Positions 18,098-26,762 of a stretch of 64,000 nucleotides of DNA are shown one piece after another; position 1 is the stretch's first letter; every line of letters begins with the position of its first letter. Below the pieces are notes generated by a model. It was given only the letters and a program-made list of their open reading frames with translations. It was not told the DNA's origin and made no database searches. This DNA is from Pseudomonas triclosanedens (lineage in GTDB: Bacteria; Pseudomonadota; Gammaproteobacteria; Pseudomonadales; Pseudomonadaceae), in the NCBI RefSeq assembly GCF_026686735.1, contig NZ_CP113432.1, positions 186,001 through 250,000 of the forward strand. The letters run 5' to 3'. The translations under genes and the position numbers were made by a program.

Positions 18098-18784
18098 ATG
18101 AGTGTCAGGATCAATCAGAAGATCAAGGGCTTCCAGGTCGTCGACGTGGCCGAGGAGAAGGCCCGTGCCGAAGCCGCGGCCGCAGCCGCCGTGGTAAAGA
18201 TGGACGAAACCCTGCAACGGCCGGAGATGTTGGTCGGCGCGACCTACAAGATCAAGTCGCCGTTGTTCGAGCACGCGCTGTACGTGACCATCAACGACGT
18301 GGTGCTCAACCCGGATACGCCCTATGAGCAGCGTCGTCCCTTCGAGATCTTCATCAACTCGAAGAACATGGATCATTTCCAGTGGATCGTCGCGCTCACC
18401 CGCATCATGTCCGCCGTGTTCCGCAAGGGTGGTGACTGCACCTTCCTGGTGGAGGAGATGAAGGCGGTGTTCGACCCGCGCGGCGGCTATCTCAAGCGCG
18501 GCGGCATCTACATGCCGTCCATCGTCGCCGAGATCGGCTTGGTGGTAGAGCGCCACCTGGTCGCCATCGGCCTGATGGAAGGTCCGCAGCTCGACGAAGA
18601 GCAGCGCCTCTACCTCGCGGAGAAACGCGCCGCCTACGAAGCCGCCCAGGGCACCAACAAGGCCGAGCCGGGCGAGGGTTTCCCCAGCGGCGCGCAGTTG
18701 TGCGGCAAGTGCAACACGCTGGCCGTGGTGCAGATGGACGGCTGTGCGACGTGCCTCAACTGCGGGCACTCCAAGTGCGGGTGA
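18098..18784 (+). CDS. nrdJb: Class II ribonucleotide reductase, C-terminal subunit NrdJb
   Basis: The 228-residue protein is the detached C-terminal part of class II ribonucleotide reductase. Its N-terminal ~160 residues match the TSCPD-type domain of NrdJ (KGGDCTFLVEEMKAVFDPRGG). The end carries two cysteine pairs (CGKCNTLAVVQMDGC and CLNCGHSKCG), which would bind zinc and shuttle reducing equivalents to the active-site disulfide of NrdJa. It starts 16 bases after nrdJa and must be co-transcribed. In P. aeruginosa both polypeptides are needed for activity. Confidence 0.93.
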   Translation: MSVRINQKIKGFQVVDVAEEKARAEAAAAAAVVKMDETLQRPEMLVGATYKIKSPLFEHALYVTINDVVLNPDTPYEQRRPFEIFINSKNMDHFQWIVALTRIMSAVFRKGGDCTFLVEEMKAVFDPRGGYLKRGGIYMPSIVAEIGLVVERHLVAIGLMEGPQLDEEQRLYLAEKRAAYEAAQGTNKAEPGEGFPSGAQLCGKCNTLAVVQMDGCATCLNCGHSKCG

Positions 18785-18924
18785 GCCGCAGTTCTTGCGG
18801 CCGCCCGGTGAACGACTGGCCAGGGATGGCCGGGCCTGGGTTGAACCTGGGCAGAGGTGTCGCGCCGGACTGCTCTCCCGAGGGGGCAGCTCGATCCTGC
18901 AGGATCGGCCCTGAGCTGTGCCGA

Positions 18925-19875
18925 TCACAACGCAAGCGGCAACCGAATTTCCACCTTCTGCCTCTGCGCCAGTCTGCGCTCGAACTCCGCGGGATCGTGG
19001 ATCAGCACGTCCTGGCCGGCGAATGCCTCGGCGGCGATCAGGCGGGACAGCCAGAACCGCACGCAGGCCACGCGGAGCATCTCCGGCCATAGCTCGGCCT
19101 CCAGCGCGGTGAACGGTCGCCTGGCGGCATAGGCCGCCAGCAGCGCGCGGGCGTGGGGGCCGTCGAGGGTGCCGTCCGGGTTCGAACACCAGTCGTTCAC
19201 GGCGATCGCCAGGTCGTAGAGCATCCAGCCCGAACAGGCGTTATAGAAGTCGATCAGCCCGGTCAGGTGTGGGCCATCGAACAGTACGTTGTCGCGGAAC
19301 AGGTCGGCGTGCAGGTTGGCGCGCGGCAGTGCCGGTTGTTCGGCCAGCAGGCGGGCGATCTCCTCCAGCGCATTGGCGAGCAAGCGCGCTGCGTTGCCGG
19401 ATAGATGCGACTGGAATGCCTGGCCTTCCTTGAGCATCCAGCTCAGGCCCCGGTCGCTGGGGCGCTCGATGACGCGCTCGCGAGTGGCCAGGTGCAGGCG
19501 CGCAAGCAACTCGCCCACTTCGCTGCAGTGGTGGTTGTTCGGGGTGTGTTCGTGACGGCCGGCCAGGCGCGGTTGCAGCAGCGCGGGCTTGCCTTCGAGC
19601 TGGCGCAGGGCCTCGCCGTCGCGGGTGCGCAGCGCGTAGGGCACTGGCAGGTGGGCGTCGTGCAGCACGTCGAGCAGCTCGATGAAGAACGGCAGATCCT
19701 GCACCGGGCCGCGTTCGACCAGGGTGAGGACGAACTCGCCCTTTTCCAGGCTGACGAAGAAGTTGCTGTTCTCCGATCCCTCGGCGATACCGCGGAAGTC
19801 GCGCAGTCGGCCGAGCTCGTAGGGGGCGAGGAAATCTTCGAGAACAGGCCGCTCCAGAGGCGTGAATACCGACAT
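18925..19875 (-). CDS. thrB: Homoserine kinase ThrB (APH-fold type)
   Basis: ThrB phosphorylates homoserine in threonine synthesis. The Pseudomonas enzyme is of the aminoglycoside-phosphotransferase fold, unrelated to E. coli GHMP ThrB. From ATG 19875 (AGAGGA upstream) it has 316 residues. The catalytic HADLFRDNVLFDG loop (HxDxxxxN) and the following metal-binding DFYNACSG are intact. The TTG two codons upstream is rejected as a start. It lies 34 bases downstream of the DUF2782 gene on the same strand, so the two are probably one operon. Downstream lies a hairpin-rich spacer (CAGCTC...GAGCTG around GATCCTGCAGGATC, about 18888-18919). Confidence 0.9.
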   Translation of the reverse strand: MSVFTPLERPVLEDFLAPYELGRLRDFRGIAEGSENSNFFVSLEKGEFVLTLVERGPVQDLPFFIELLDVLHDAHLPVPYALRTRDGEALRQLEGKPALLQPRLAGRHEHTPNNHHCSEVGELLARLHLATRERVIERPSDRGLSWMLKEGQAFQSHLSGNAARLLANALEEIARLLAEQPALPRANLHADLFRDNVLFDGPHLTGLIDFYNACSGWMLYDLAIAVNDWCSNPDGTLDGPHARALLAAYAARRPFTALEAELWPEMLRVACVRFWLSRLIAAEAFAGQDVLIHDPAEFERRLAQRQKVEIRLPLAL

Positions 19876-19909
19876 GCTCAATCCTCTGGAGCGTCGTGGG
19901 GAAGAGGGT

Positions 19910-20197
19910 TTACCAGCTGAAGATCTGCCACTGCGGAATCAGCTTGTCGGGCTGGTCCGAGCGGATGAAGTTGCCATCGCTGCCGTCCTGGCGCACCAGG
20001 AAGTACGGCTTGCCGTGCTTGGGCACGACCTTGATGGCGTAGAGGAACCCATTGATGCGGTATTCCTGGATGGTCTTGTCGCCTTCCTGGCGGATTGTCA
20101 CGTCCGGCTCGGCGCTTGGGGCATCGTCCGCCGCTACTGCGGTGGTCGCGCCAAGGCCCAGCAGAGTAGCGAGCAACAGGCGGTTCAACATACGCAT
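19910..20197 (-). CDS. DUF2782 family exported protein
   Basis: The 95-residue protein has an N-terminal signal peptide (hydrophobic core LLLATLLGLGATTAVA, cleavage near residue 22). Its compact ~70-residue domain has YRINGFLYAIKVVPKHGKPYFLV and ends in IPQWQIFSW. This is the DUF2782 pattern conserved beside polA and thrB in pseudomonads. Function is unknown. It is periplasmic by prediction. It is divergent from polA with a 74-base spacer that must hold both promoters. Confidence 0.85.
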   Translation of the reverse strand: MRMLNRLLLATLLGLGATTAVAADDAPSAEPDVTIRQEGDKTIQEYRINGFLYAIKVVPKHGKPYFLVRQDGSDGNFIRSDQPDKLIPQWQIFSW

Positions 20198-20271
20198 GAT
20201 AACCTTGTCCCTTTGTCGATTTGGCTACGGACAGTTTAGCCCGAGCCCTTCTGAAAAGGTTGATTCCACTC

Positions 20272-23013
20272 ATGAGCCAAGCACCTCTCGTCCTCGTGGA
20301 CGGCTCGTCCTACCTGTATCGCGCGTTCCATGCCCTGCCGCCACTGACGACCTCTACCGGCATGCCCACAGGCGCGGTGAAGGGCGTGCTGAACATGCTC
20401 AAGAGCCTGCGTAAGCAGTACCCGGACAGCCCGTTCGCAGTGGTCTTCGATGCCAAGGGGCCAACCTTCCGCGATGAACTGTTCGCCGAGTACAAGGCCA
20501 ATCGCCCGTCGATGCCGGACGAACTGCGGGTGCAGGTCGAGCCGCTGCACGCCAGCGTAAGGGCGCTGGGCCTCCCGTTGCTGTGCGTGGAGGGCGTGGA
20601 GGCGGACGACGTGATCGGTACCTTGGCCCGGCGCAGCGCCACGGCGGGACGTCCGGTGGTGATCTCGACCGGTGACAAGGACATGGCGCAACTGGTCGAC
20701 GGGCACATTACGCTGGTCAACACCATGACCGGTAGCGTGCTCGATCCCGATGGCGTGAAAGAGAAATTCGGTGTCGGTCCTGAGCTGATCATCGACTACC
20801 TGGCTCTCATGGGCGACAAGGTGGACAACATTCCAGGCGTGCCGGGAGTTGGCGAGAAGACCGCGCTGGGACTGCTCGTCGGCGTAGGCGGCGGTCTCGA
20901 TGTGCTGTACGCCAGCCTGGACAAAGTGCCGGAGCTGCCGATTCGCGGCGCCAAGGGGCTGCCGGCCAAGCTGGAAGAACACCGCCAGATGGCCTTCCTC
21001 TCCTACGAGCTGGCGACCATCAAGACCGACGTGCAACTGGACGTCGACCTCGATTCCCTGCATCCGGGCGAGCCGCAGCGCGAGGCGCTGATCGGCCTGT
21101 ACCGCGAGCTGGAGTTCAAGAACTGGCTGGATGATCTGCTGCGCGAGGCCAAGGATGAAGGCGGCGGCGATGTCGAGGCCGCTTCGGTCCAGGCCACCGC
21201 GAAGTACGACACGGTGCTGGAGCAGGCCGGGTTCGACGCCTGGCTGAAGAAGCTGGAGGCCGCCGAGCTGATCGCCTTCGACACCGAGACCACCAGTCTC
21301 GACCCGCAACAGGCGCAGGTGGTTGGCGTTTCCTTTGCGGTAACCGAAGGTGAGGCCGCCTACGTGCCGCTGGCGCACAACTACATGGGCGTGCCCGCGC
21401 AACTCGACCGCGATGCCGTGCTTCTGGCGCTCAAGCCGCTGCTGGAGGACCCGAAGAAGCGCAAGGTCGGCCAGCACGCCAAGTACGACATGAATGTCCT
21501 GGCCAATGCCTCGACGCCCATCGCTGTCCAGGGAGTCGCCTTCGATACCATGCTGGAGTCCTACGTGCTGGACTCCACCGCGACCCGTCACGACATGGAC
21601 AGCCTGGCGCTGAAGTACCTCGGCCAGAGTACCATCCGTTTCGAGGACATCGCCGGGAAGGGGGCCAAGCAACTGACCTTCGACCAGATCGCCATCGAGC
21701 AGGCCGGTCCCTACGCCGCCGAGGATGCTGACGTGACCCTGCGCCTGCACCACGCGCTGTGGGCGAAGCTGCAGGCCATCCCGTCGCTGGAGAAGGTCCT
21801 GACCGAGATCGAGATGCCGTTGGTGCCGGTGCTGGCGCGCATCGAGCGCAATGGCGCGCTGGTCGACGCCAACCTGCTCGGCAAGCAGAGCGTCGAGCTG
21901 GGCGAGAAGCTGGTCGAACTGGAGCGCAAGGCGTTCGAGCTTGCCGGCGAAGAGTTCAACCTAGGCTCGCCCAAGCAACTGGGTGCCATCCTCTATGAAA
22001 AGCTGGGCCTGCCGATTCTGTCGAAGACCGCTACCGGCCAGCCGTCCACCGCCGAGAGCGTTCTCGCCGAGCTGGCCGAGCAGGACTACGAACTGCCCAA
22101 GGTCATCATGCAGTACCGCTCGCTGAGTAAGCTCAAGAGCACCTATACCGACAAGCTGCCGGAGCAGATCAACCCTCGTACCGGGCGCATCCACACCAGC
22201 TACCACCAGGCGGTGGCGGCTACCGGCCGGCTGTCCTCCAGTGACCCGAATCTGCAGAACATCCCGATCCGCACCGCCGAGGGCCGTCGCATTCGCCAGG
22301 CGTTCGTCGCACCCAAGGGCTACAAGCTGCTAGCGGCGGACTATTCGCAGATCGAGCTGCGCATCATGGCGCACCTGGCCAAGGACGAAGGTTTGCTCGA
22401 TGCCTTCCGCCATGATCGCGACGTGCACCGCGCCACCGCCGCCGAAGTGTTCGGCGTGCCGCTGGAGGAAGTGACTTCAGACCAGCGCCGCAGCGCCAAG
22501 GCCATCAACTTCGGCTTGATCTACGGTATGAGCGCCTTCGGCCTGGCCAAGCAGATCGGCGTCGAGCGCAAGGAGGCCCAGGCTTACATCGACCGCTATT
22601 TCGCCCGCTACCCTGGTGTCCTGGCTTACATGGAGCGCACCCGCGCCCAAGCCGCCGAGCAGGGCTTCGTCGAAACGCTGTTCGGTCGCCGCCTGTACCT
22701 GCCGGAAATCGGCTCGAAGAACCAGGCCATGCGCAAGGCGGCGGAGCGTACGGCGATCAACGCGCCGATGCAGGGCACTGCCGCGGACATCATGAAGCGC
22801 GCGATGGTGGCTGTGGATAACTGGCTGCAGGAGAGCGGGGTCGATGCGCGCGTCATCCTGCAGGTACACGACGAACTGGTGCTGGAGGTTCGCGAGGAAC
22901 AGCTCGATCAGGTCCGCGATGCCATTCGGCCGCTGATGAGCAAGGCTGCGGAACTGGACGTTCCACTCGTCGTCGAAGCCGGAGTGGGTGCGAACTGGGA
23001 CGAGGCACACTGA
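20272..23013 (+). CDS. polA: DNA polymerase I
   Basis: PolA fills gaps and removes RNA primers during replication and repair. From ATG 20272 (GAAAAGG upstream) it has 913 residues with all three domains. The N-terminal 5'-3' exonuclease (to about 290) contains [14 protein letters not shown] and [10 protein letters not shown]. The 3'-5' exonuclease opens with [10 protein letters not shown], keeping the DxE metal pair. The polymerase domain has motif A DYSQIELR, the O-helix [20 protein letters not shown] and motif [10 protein letters not shown]. The proofreading site looks intact. An ErsA-type sRNA gene follows, the same place Spot 42 occupies in E. coli. Confidence 0.97.
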   Translation: MSQAPLVLVDGSSYLYRAFHALPPLTTSTGMPTGAVKGVLNMLKSLRKQYPDSPFAVVFDAKGPTFRDELFAEYKANRPSMPDELRVQVEPLHASVRALGLPLLCVEGVEADDVIGTLARRSATAGRPVVISTGDKDMAQLVDGHITLVNTMTGSVLDPDGVKEKFGVGPELIIDYLALMGDKVDNIPGVPGVGEKTALGLLVGVGGGLDVLYASLDKVPELPIRGAKGLPAKLEEHRQMAFLSYELATIKTDVQLDVDLDSLHPGEPQREALIGLYRELEFKNWLDDLLREAKDEGGGDVEAASVQATAKYDTVLEQAGFDAWLKKLEAAELIAFDTETTSLDPQQAQVVGVSFAVTEGEAAYVPLAHNYMGVPAQLDRDAVLLALKPLLEDPKKRKVGQHAKYDMNVLANASTPIAVQGVAFDTMLESYVLDSTATRHDMDSLALKYLGQSTIRFEDIAGKGAKQLTFDQIAIEQAGPYAAEDADVTLRLHHALWAKLQAIPSLEKVLTEIEMPLVPVLARIERNGALVDANLLGKQSVELGEKLVELERKAFELAGEEFNLGSPKQLGAILYEKLGLPILSKTATGQPSTAESVLAELAEQDYELPKVIMQYRSLSKLKSTYTDKLPEQINPRTGRIHTSYHQAVAATGRLSSSDPNLQNIPIRTAEGRRIRQAFVAPKGYKLLAADYSQIELRIMAHLAKDEGLLDAFRHDRDVHRATAAEVFGVPLEEVTSDQRRSAKAINFGLIYGMSAFGLAKQIGVERKEAQAYIDRYFARYPGVLAYMERTRAQAAEQGFVETLFGRRLYLPEIGSKNQAMRKAAERTAINAPMQGTAADIMKRAMVAVDNWLQESGVDARVILQVHDELVLEVREEQLDQVRDAIRPLMSKAAELDVPLVVEAGVGANWDEAH

Positions 23014-23103
23014 CGAACGGTCGCAGGGCCCGCGAGCCGGGCCTTGCAGCCGGGAAGTCAAGGGTCCTTCGGGACGCGCCGAAAGTTTTTTTTGTGACCC
23101 ACT

Positions 23104-23131
23104 GAACTTTCCTGCGAGCACCCGAGTCAGA
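23104..23131 (+). promoter_or_regulatory. AlgU/sigma22-type promoter for the sRNA
   Basis: GAACTT (23104-23109), a 17-base spacer and TCAGA (23127-23131) match the extracytoplasmic sigma factor AlgU/RpoE consensus (GAACTT ... TCTGA). The predicted start is about 23138. This is the promoter type reported for ErsA in P. aeruginosa. Confidence 0.8.
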
Positions 23132-23137
23132 ACTCGT

Positions 23138-23267
23138 GAATGGCTGGTGAAGCCCTTCGATGCTCCTTTGCAGTGTTTAGTGTTGGCAGATTACTGGACC
23201 CCGCCCTAGCGGTCCGGACTTAAACCCCGAACTTCCCCCTCCCCATACGAAGCTCGGGGTTTTTTTT
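23138..23267 (+). ncRNA. ersA: ErsA-like regulatory small RNA
   Basis: The polA-engB spacer holds an AlgU-type promoter and, about 130 bases later, a strong terminator. This gives a transcript close to the 132 nt reported for P. aeruginosa ErsA, an envelope-stress Hfq-dependent sRNA encoded at this very position. The predicted RNA has C- and U-rich unpaired stretches (GGACCCCGCCCTAGCGG, CTTCCCCCTCCCC) able to pair with Shine-Dalgarno regions. No protein-coding frame fits. The exact 5' end and targets cannot be fixed from sequence alone; ErsA is reported to act on algC and oprD in P. aeruginosa. Confidence 0.82.
23225..23267 (+). terminator. Terminator of the ErsA-like sRNA
   Basis: CCCCGAACTTC pairs with GAAGCTCGGGG (11 bp, one mismatch) and eight T follow. 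The 3' end of the sRNA should fall at about 23267, ten bases from the convergent engB stop. Confidence 0.88.
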
Positions 23268-23276
23268 GCCTGCGAT

Positions 23277-23945
23277 TCAGCCTTCCGCTTCCTCGCTGAA
23301 CTCGTCTTCGCCGTCATCCAGCAGGCCCAGCCAGCCGGCCAGCACTTCCTGCGCCTCTTCCACGCCCTGACGCTTCGGCGCCGAGAACAACTGCAGCGTG
23401 GCGACATCGCCCCAGCCCTGCTGAATTTCCTTGCGCACCTTGAGCAGTGCATTCTTCGCCGCGCCATAGGCGAGCTTGTCGGCCTTGGTCAGCAGTACGT
23501 GGATCGGCAACCGGCTGGCCTGCGCCCAGTCGAGCATCAGGCGGTCGAAATCCGTCAGCGGGTGGCGGATATCCATCAACAGCACCACGCCGGCAAGGCA
23601 GTTGCGGCTGCTCAGGTAGGCCTCCAAGTGCTGCTGCCAGTGCAGTTTCAGCGGGATGGGCACCTTGGCGTAGCCATAGCCTGGCAGGTCCACCAGGCGA
23701 CGCTCGTCGTCCAGGCGGAAGAAGTTCAGTAACTGGGTGCGACCGGGGGTCTTGGAGGTGCGCGCCAGGTTGGCGTGGGTCAGCGCGTTCAGGGCGCTGG
23801 ACTTGCCTGCGTTGGAGCGTCCGGCGAAGGCGACTTCCAGGCCGGAATCATCCGGGCACTGGTTCACCTTGGCGGCGCTGATAAGGAAAGTGGCCTGTTG
23901 GCACAGGCCGAGAATCGGGTTTTTCGCAGTGATCTTGGAGGACAT
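23277..23945 (-). CDS. engB: Ribosome biogenesis GTPase EngB (YsxC/YihA)
   Basis: EngB is a small essential GTPase that assists late assembly of the 50S ribosomal subunit. From the start at 23945 it has 222 residues: G1 [10 protein letters not shown]3 [10 protein letters not shown]4 TKAD and G5 near the [10 protein letters not shown] stretch. The frame stays open upstream to 24377, but that extension runs antisense to the cytochrome promoter and gene and has no family likeness. The C-terminal acidic tail ([13 protein letters not shown]) is common in this family. The gene is divergent from the cytochrome c5 gene and convergent with the sRNA. Confidence 0.95.
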   Translation of the reverse strand: MSSKITAKNPILGLCQQATFLISAAKVNQCPDDSGLEVAFAGRSNAGKSSALNALTHANLARTSKTPGRTQLLNFFRLDDERRLVDLPGYGYAKVPIPLKLHWQQHLEAYLSSRNCLAGVVLLMDIRHPLTDFDRLMLDWAQASRLPIHVLLTKADKLAYGAAKNALLKVRKEIQQGWGDVATLQLFSAPKRQGVEEAQEVLAGWLGLLDDGEDEFSEEAEG

Positions 23946-23995
23946 GGGTATTCCGCAGAGGGGGGTGCGACTAGGTGTCGCGGGGGGCGGTCTCG

Positions 23996-24024
23996 TTTCC
24001 GTTTCAGTATTGGAAGTATATAAT
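23996..24024 (+). promoter_or_regulatory. Sigma70-like promoter for the cytochrome c genes
   Basis: A perfect -10 TATAAT (24019-24024) lies 17 bases after TTTCCG, a weak -35. It sits about 100 bases ahead of the cytochrome c5 start in the engB divergent spacer. Confidence 0.55.
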
Positions 24025-24126
24025 GCCGCCGATTTTGTGTGCGCTTTATCCCCCAGGGTCGGGAGCCACGGGAACCTTGAGTCCATGCACTTAGAACGTG
24101 GATGTTCCCTGACGATGAGGACAATC

Positions 24127-24417
24127 ATGAAGAAACTGCTGTTCGCAGCCATCGTTGCCGCGCTGGCTTCCAGCGCCCAGGCGGCCCAGGAACCGGAAGC
24201 CGTGTTCAACCGGGCTTGTGGCGCCTGCCACAATGGCCAGTTGCCCATGGCCCCGAAAAAGGGCGACGCCGCCGCGTGGAAGCCTCGCCTGGACAAGGGC
24301 ATGGATACGCTGGTGCAACATGTGACCAACGGTTTCAACGCGATGCCGCCTCGCGGCCTGTGCACCGACTGCAGCACCGAGGATTACCAGGCCATCATCC
24401 ACTGGATGGCGAAGTAA
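24127..24417 (+). CDS. Cytochrome c5-type periplasmic monoheme protein
   Basis: This small periplasmic electron carrier has 96 residues from ATG 24127 (GAGG upstream). It has a signal peptide ([19 protein letters not shown]) and one heme c site, CGACH. The axial methionine is likely in FNAMPPRG. The extra GLCTDCS cysteine pair near the C terminus is a hallmark of cytochrome c5, forming a disulfide. It is followed after 46 bases by cytochrome c4, and both are probably co-transcribed. Partner oxidases and reductases are not in the window. Confidence 0.9.
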   Translation: MKKLLFAAIVAALASSAQAAQEPEAVFNRACGACHNGQLPMAPKKGDAAAWKPRLDKGMDTLVQHVTNGFNAMPPRGLCTDCSTEDYQAIIHWMAK

Positions 24418-24463
24418 TCCCGGAGCCCTACTCTTTCACCCTTAGCCGTTATTGGATTAGCTG

Positions 24464-25069
24464 ATGAACAAATTGATCGTGAGTCTGCTGTTGACCCTGG
24501 GCCTTACCGGCGTTGCGCACGCCGCTGGCGATGCCAAGGCCGGTCAGGCGAAAGCTGCTGTGTGTGGTGCCTGCCACGGCGCCGATGGCAACAGCATGGC
24601 GCCCAACTTCCCGAAACTGGCGGGCCAGGGCGAGCGTTACCTGCTCAAGCAGATGCACGACATCAAGGACGGCAAGCGTACCGTGCTGGAAATGACTGGC
24701 CTGCTGACCAACCTGAGCGACCAGGATCTGGCCGATATCGCGGCCTACTTCTCCAGCCAGAACATGAGCATCGGCATGGCCGATCCCAAGCTGGTCTCCG
24801 AGGGTGAAGCCCTTTTCCGTGGCGGCAAGCTCGCCGAGGGTATGCCGGCCTGCACCGGTTGCCACAACCCGAGCGGCCTGGGTAACGCCGAAGCCGGCTT
24901 CCCGCACCTGGGCGGCCAGCATGCGGCCTACACCGCCAAGCAGTTGACCTCTTTCCGCGAAGGTGAGCGTACCAACGACGGTGACGCGATGATCATGCGC
25001 AGCATCGCCGCCAAGCTGTCCAACAAGGACATCGCTGCGATCTCCAGCTACATCGAAGGCCTGCACTGA
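24464..25069 (+). CDS. Diheme cytochrome c4
   Basis: The 201-residue periplasmic protein has a signal peptide (cleavage after AHA near residue 20) and two homologous cytochrome c domains. The heme sites are CGACH in the first half and CTGCH in the second. Axial methionines are likely in GNSMAPNFPK and in the late DAMIMRS segment. This is the c4 architecture, a membrane-associated donor to terminal oxidases. Its placement between a c5 gene and dsbA is the usual Pseudomonas order. A hairpin terminator follows 30 bases later. Confidence 0.93.
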   Translation: MNKLIVSLLLTLGLTGVAHAAGDAKAGQAKAAVCGACHGADGNSMAPNFPKLAGQGERYLLKQMHDIKDGKRTVLEMTGLLTNLSDQDLADIAAYFSSQNMSIGMADPKLVSEGEALFRGGKLAEGMPACTGCHNPSGLGNAEAGFPHLGGQHAAYTAKQLTSFREGERTNDGDAMIMRSIAAKLSNKDIAAISSYIEGLH

Positions 25070-25099
25070 CAGGCGCGCCTGGCGGAAATCGCTGGAATG

Positions 25100-25128
25100 A
25101 AAAAAGGGTGGCTTCGGCCGCCCTTTTT
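25100..25128 (+). terminator. Terminator after cytochrome c4
   Basis: AAAGGGTGGC pairs with GCCGCCCTTT (one wobble) around a TTCG tetraloop, followed by a run of T. A-rich sequence on the other side suggests it may work both ways. Confidence 0.85.
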
Positions 25129-25237
25129 CGCTTCCGCCGCCACTACAATGCTGGAACCGTACCTGGCGCCCCAGGTCAAAACCGCTTTGTCCCGTCCCGC
25201 ACTGGCAGGACGGATCCGCTCAGCCAAGGAGTGAACC

Positions 25238-25879
25238 ATGCGTAACCTGATCTTCACCGCCGTGCTTGCCTTTGCCGGCCTGTTCGCCCTCAGTGCCAAC
25301 GCCACCGAGTTCGAAGCCGGCAAGAACTACACCGAGCTGAGCCCCTCGGTGCCGGTCTCCCAGCCGGGCAAGATCGAGGTGGTGGAACTGTTCTGGTACG
25401 GTTGCCCGCACTGCTATGCCTTCGAACCGACCATCAACCCCTGGGTCGAGAAGCTGCCGGCAGACGTTCACTTCGTTCGCATTCCCGCCATGTTTGGCGG
25501 TCTTTGGAATATCCACGGCCAACTGTTCCTGACTCTGGAGTCGATGGGCGTCGAGAGCAAGGTCCACCATGCGATCTTCGAGAAACTGCACAACACCCCG
25601 AAGAGCCTGACCACCCCGGAAGAAATGGCCGAGTTCGTGGCTGAGCAGGGCGTCGACAAGGACAAGTTCCTGAGCACCTACAACTCCTTCGCCATCAAGG
25701 GTCAGATCGAGAAAGCCAAGAAACTGGCGATGGCCTACCAGATCAGCGGCGTACCGACGATGGTGGTCAACGGCAAGTATCGCTTCGACATCGGCTCGGC
25801 CGGTAACCCGGACGCTGCGCTGGAGCTGGCCGATCAACTGATCGCCAAGGAACGTGCTGCCGCCAAGGCCGCCCAGTAA
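25238..25879 (+). CDS. dsbA: Periplasmic thiol:disulfide interchange protein DsbA
   Basis: DsbA introduces disulfides into exported proteins. The 213 residues start with a signal peptide (hydrophobic core to SANA near residue 22). The thioredoxin fold has the active site WYGCPHCYAF (CPHC, the DsbA dipeptide), the inserted helical domain, and the cis-proline loop ISGVPTMVVNGKYR. The start at 25238 has AAGGAG nine bases upstream. Disulfide substrates in this window could include the Cys-rich exported proteins at 38.5 and 41.4 kb (inference). The next gene starts ten bases past the dsbA stop. Confidence 0.96.
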   Translation: MRNLIFTAVLAFAGLFALSANATEFEAGKNYTELSPSVPVSQPGKIEVVELFWYGCPHCYAFEPTINPWVEKLPADVHFVRIPAMFGGLWNIHGQLFLTLESMGVESKVHHAIFEKLHNTPKSLTTPEEMAEFVAEQGVDKDKFLSTYNSFAIKGQIEKAKKLAMAYQISGVPTMVVNGKYRFDIGSAGNPDAALELADQLIAKERAAAKAAQ

Positions 25880-25889
25880 GGTACCGGCG

Positions 25890-26762
25890 ATGCTGCCCAG
25901 GCGGAGCCGCGAACGCACGGCGGGTGCCTGTACCGCACGCGTCAACCCCGACCACCAGCGCGTGGCAGGGTTGCCGGAGGACGGTCGGCTTCGCCTGCTC
26001 AGCTTCAATATCCAGGTTGGCATCAGCACCGAGCGTTACCGTCATTATCTGACCCGTGGCTGGCAGCATCTGCTGCCGACCGCCGGGCGCGCCGGCAACC
26101 TGCAGCGCATCGGCGCGCTGCTCGCCGACTATGACGTGGTGGCGTTGCAGGAAGCCGACGGCGGCAGTCTGCGTTCCGGCTACATCAATCAGGTGGAGCA
26201 CCTGGCCCAGCTCGGCGACTTTCCGTACTGGTACCAGCAGCTCAACCGCAATCTCGGGCGTATAGCCCAGCACAGCAACGGCTTGCTCAGCCGGCTGCAA
26301 CCGGCTGCGCTGGAGGACCACCCGCTGCCCGGGCCGCCGGGGCGAGGCGCGATTCTGATGCGCTTCGGCGATGGTGACGATGCTCTTGCGGTGGTGATGA
26401 TGCACCTGGCACTCGGTGCGCGGACACGTACCCGCCAGCTCGCCTATATCCGTGAGCTGTTGCAGGGCTATAGGCACCATGTGCTGATGGGTGACATGAA
26501 CACCCACGCCACCGACCTGCTGGAAAGCTCGCCCCTGCGTGACCTCGGGCTGATCGCGCCGCAGGTGGAGGCCACTTTCCCCAGTTGGCGTCCGCAGCGC
26601 TGCCTGGACCATATCCTGCTCAGTTCCGAGCTGGCGCTGGAGCGCGTCAGTGTCCTGCCGCAACCGATTTCCGACCACCTGCCCGTGGCCGTGGAGATCC
26701 GCCTGCCGGATGCCCTGCGCACTTCCTCGTCGCTCGCCTTGCGCGGCGAGGCCCCTGAATGA
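25890..26762 (+). CDS. Endonuclease/exonuclease/phosphatase-fold protein
   Basis: The 290-residue protein has the EEP motif set. It begins with LLSFNIQVG (metal Asn), continues with VVALQEAD (catalytic Glu) and MGDMNTHA (GDxN), and ends with the CLDHILLS and [11 protein letters not shown] boxes that carry the last Asp-His pairs. The family contains DNA repair nucleases, phosphodiesterases and lipid phosphatases. Which activity applies here cannot be told. No signal peptide is seen, so it is cytoplasmic. ATG 25890 was chosen over 25854 because the latter overlaps the end of dsbA without its own ribosome site. It overlaps the next gene by four bases (ATGA). Confidence 0.82.
   Translation: MLPRRSRERTAGACTARVNPDHQRVAGLPEDGRLRLLSFNIQVGISTERYRHYLTRGWQHLLPTAGRAGNLQRIGALLADYDVVALQEADGGSLRSGYINQVEHLAQLGDFPYWYQQLNRNLGRIAQHSNGLLSRLQPAALEDHPLPGPPGRGAILMRFGDGDDALAVVMMHLALGARTRTRQLAYIRELLQGYRHHVLMGDMNTHATDLLESSPLRDLGLIAPQVEATFPSWRPQRCLDHILLSSELALERVSVLPQPISDHLPVAVEIRLPDALRTSSSLALRGEAPE

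Noticed and set aside
23946..24377. Upstream extension of EngB
   Set aside because: It is antisense to the cytochrome c5 gene and its TATAAT promoter and not conserved in the family.
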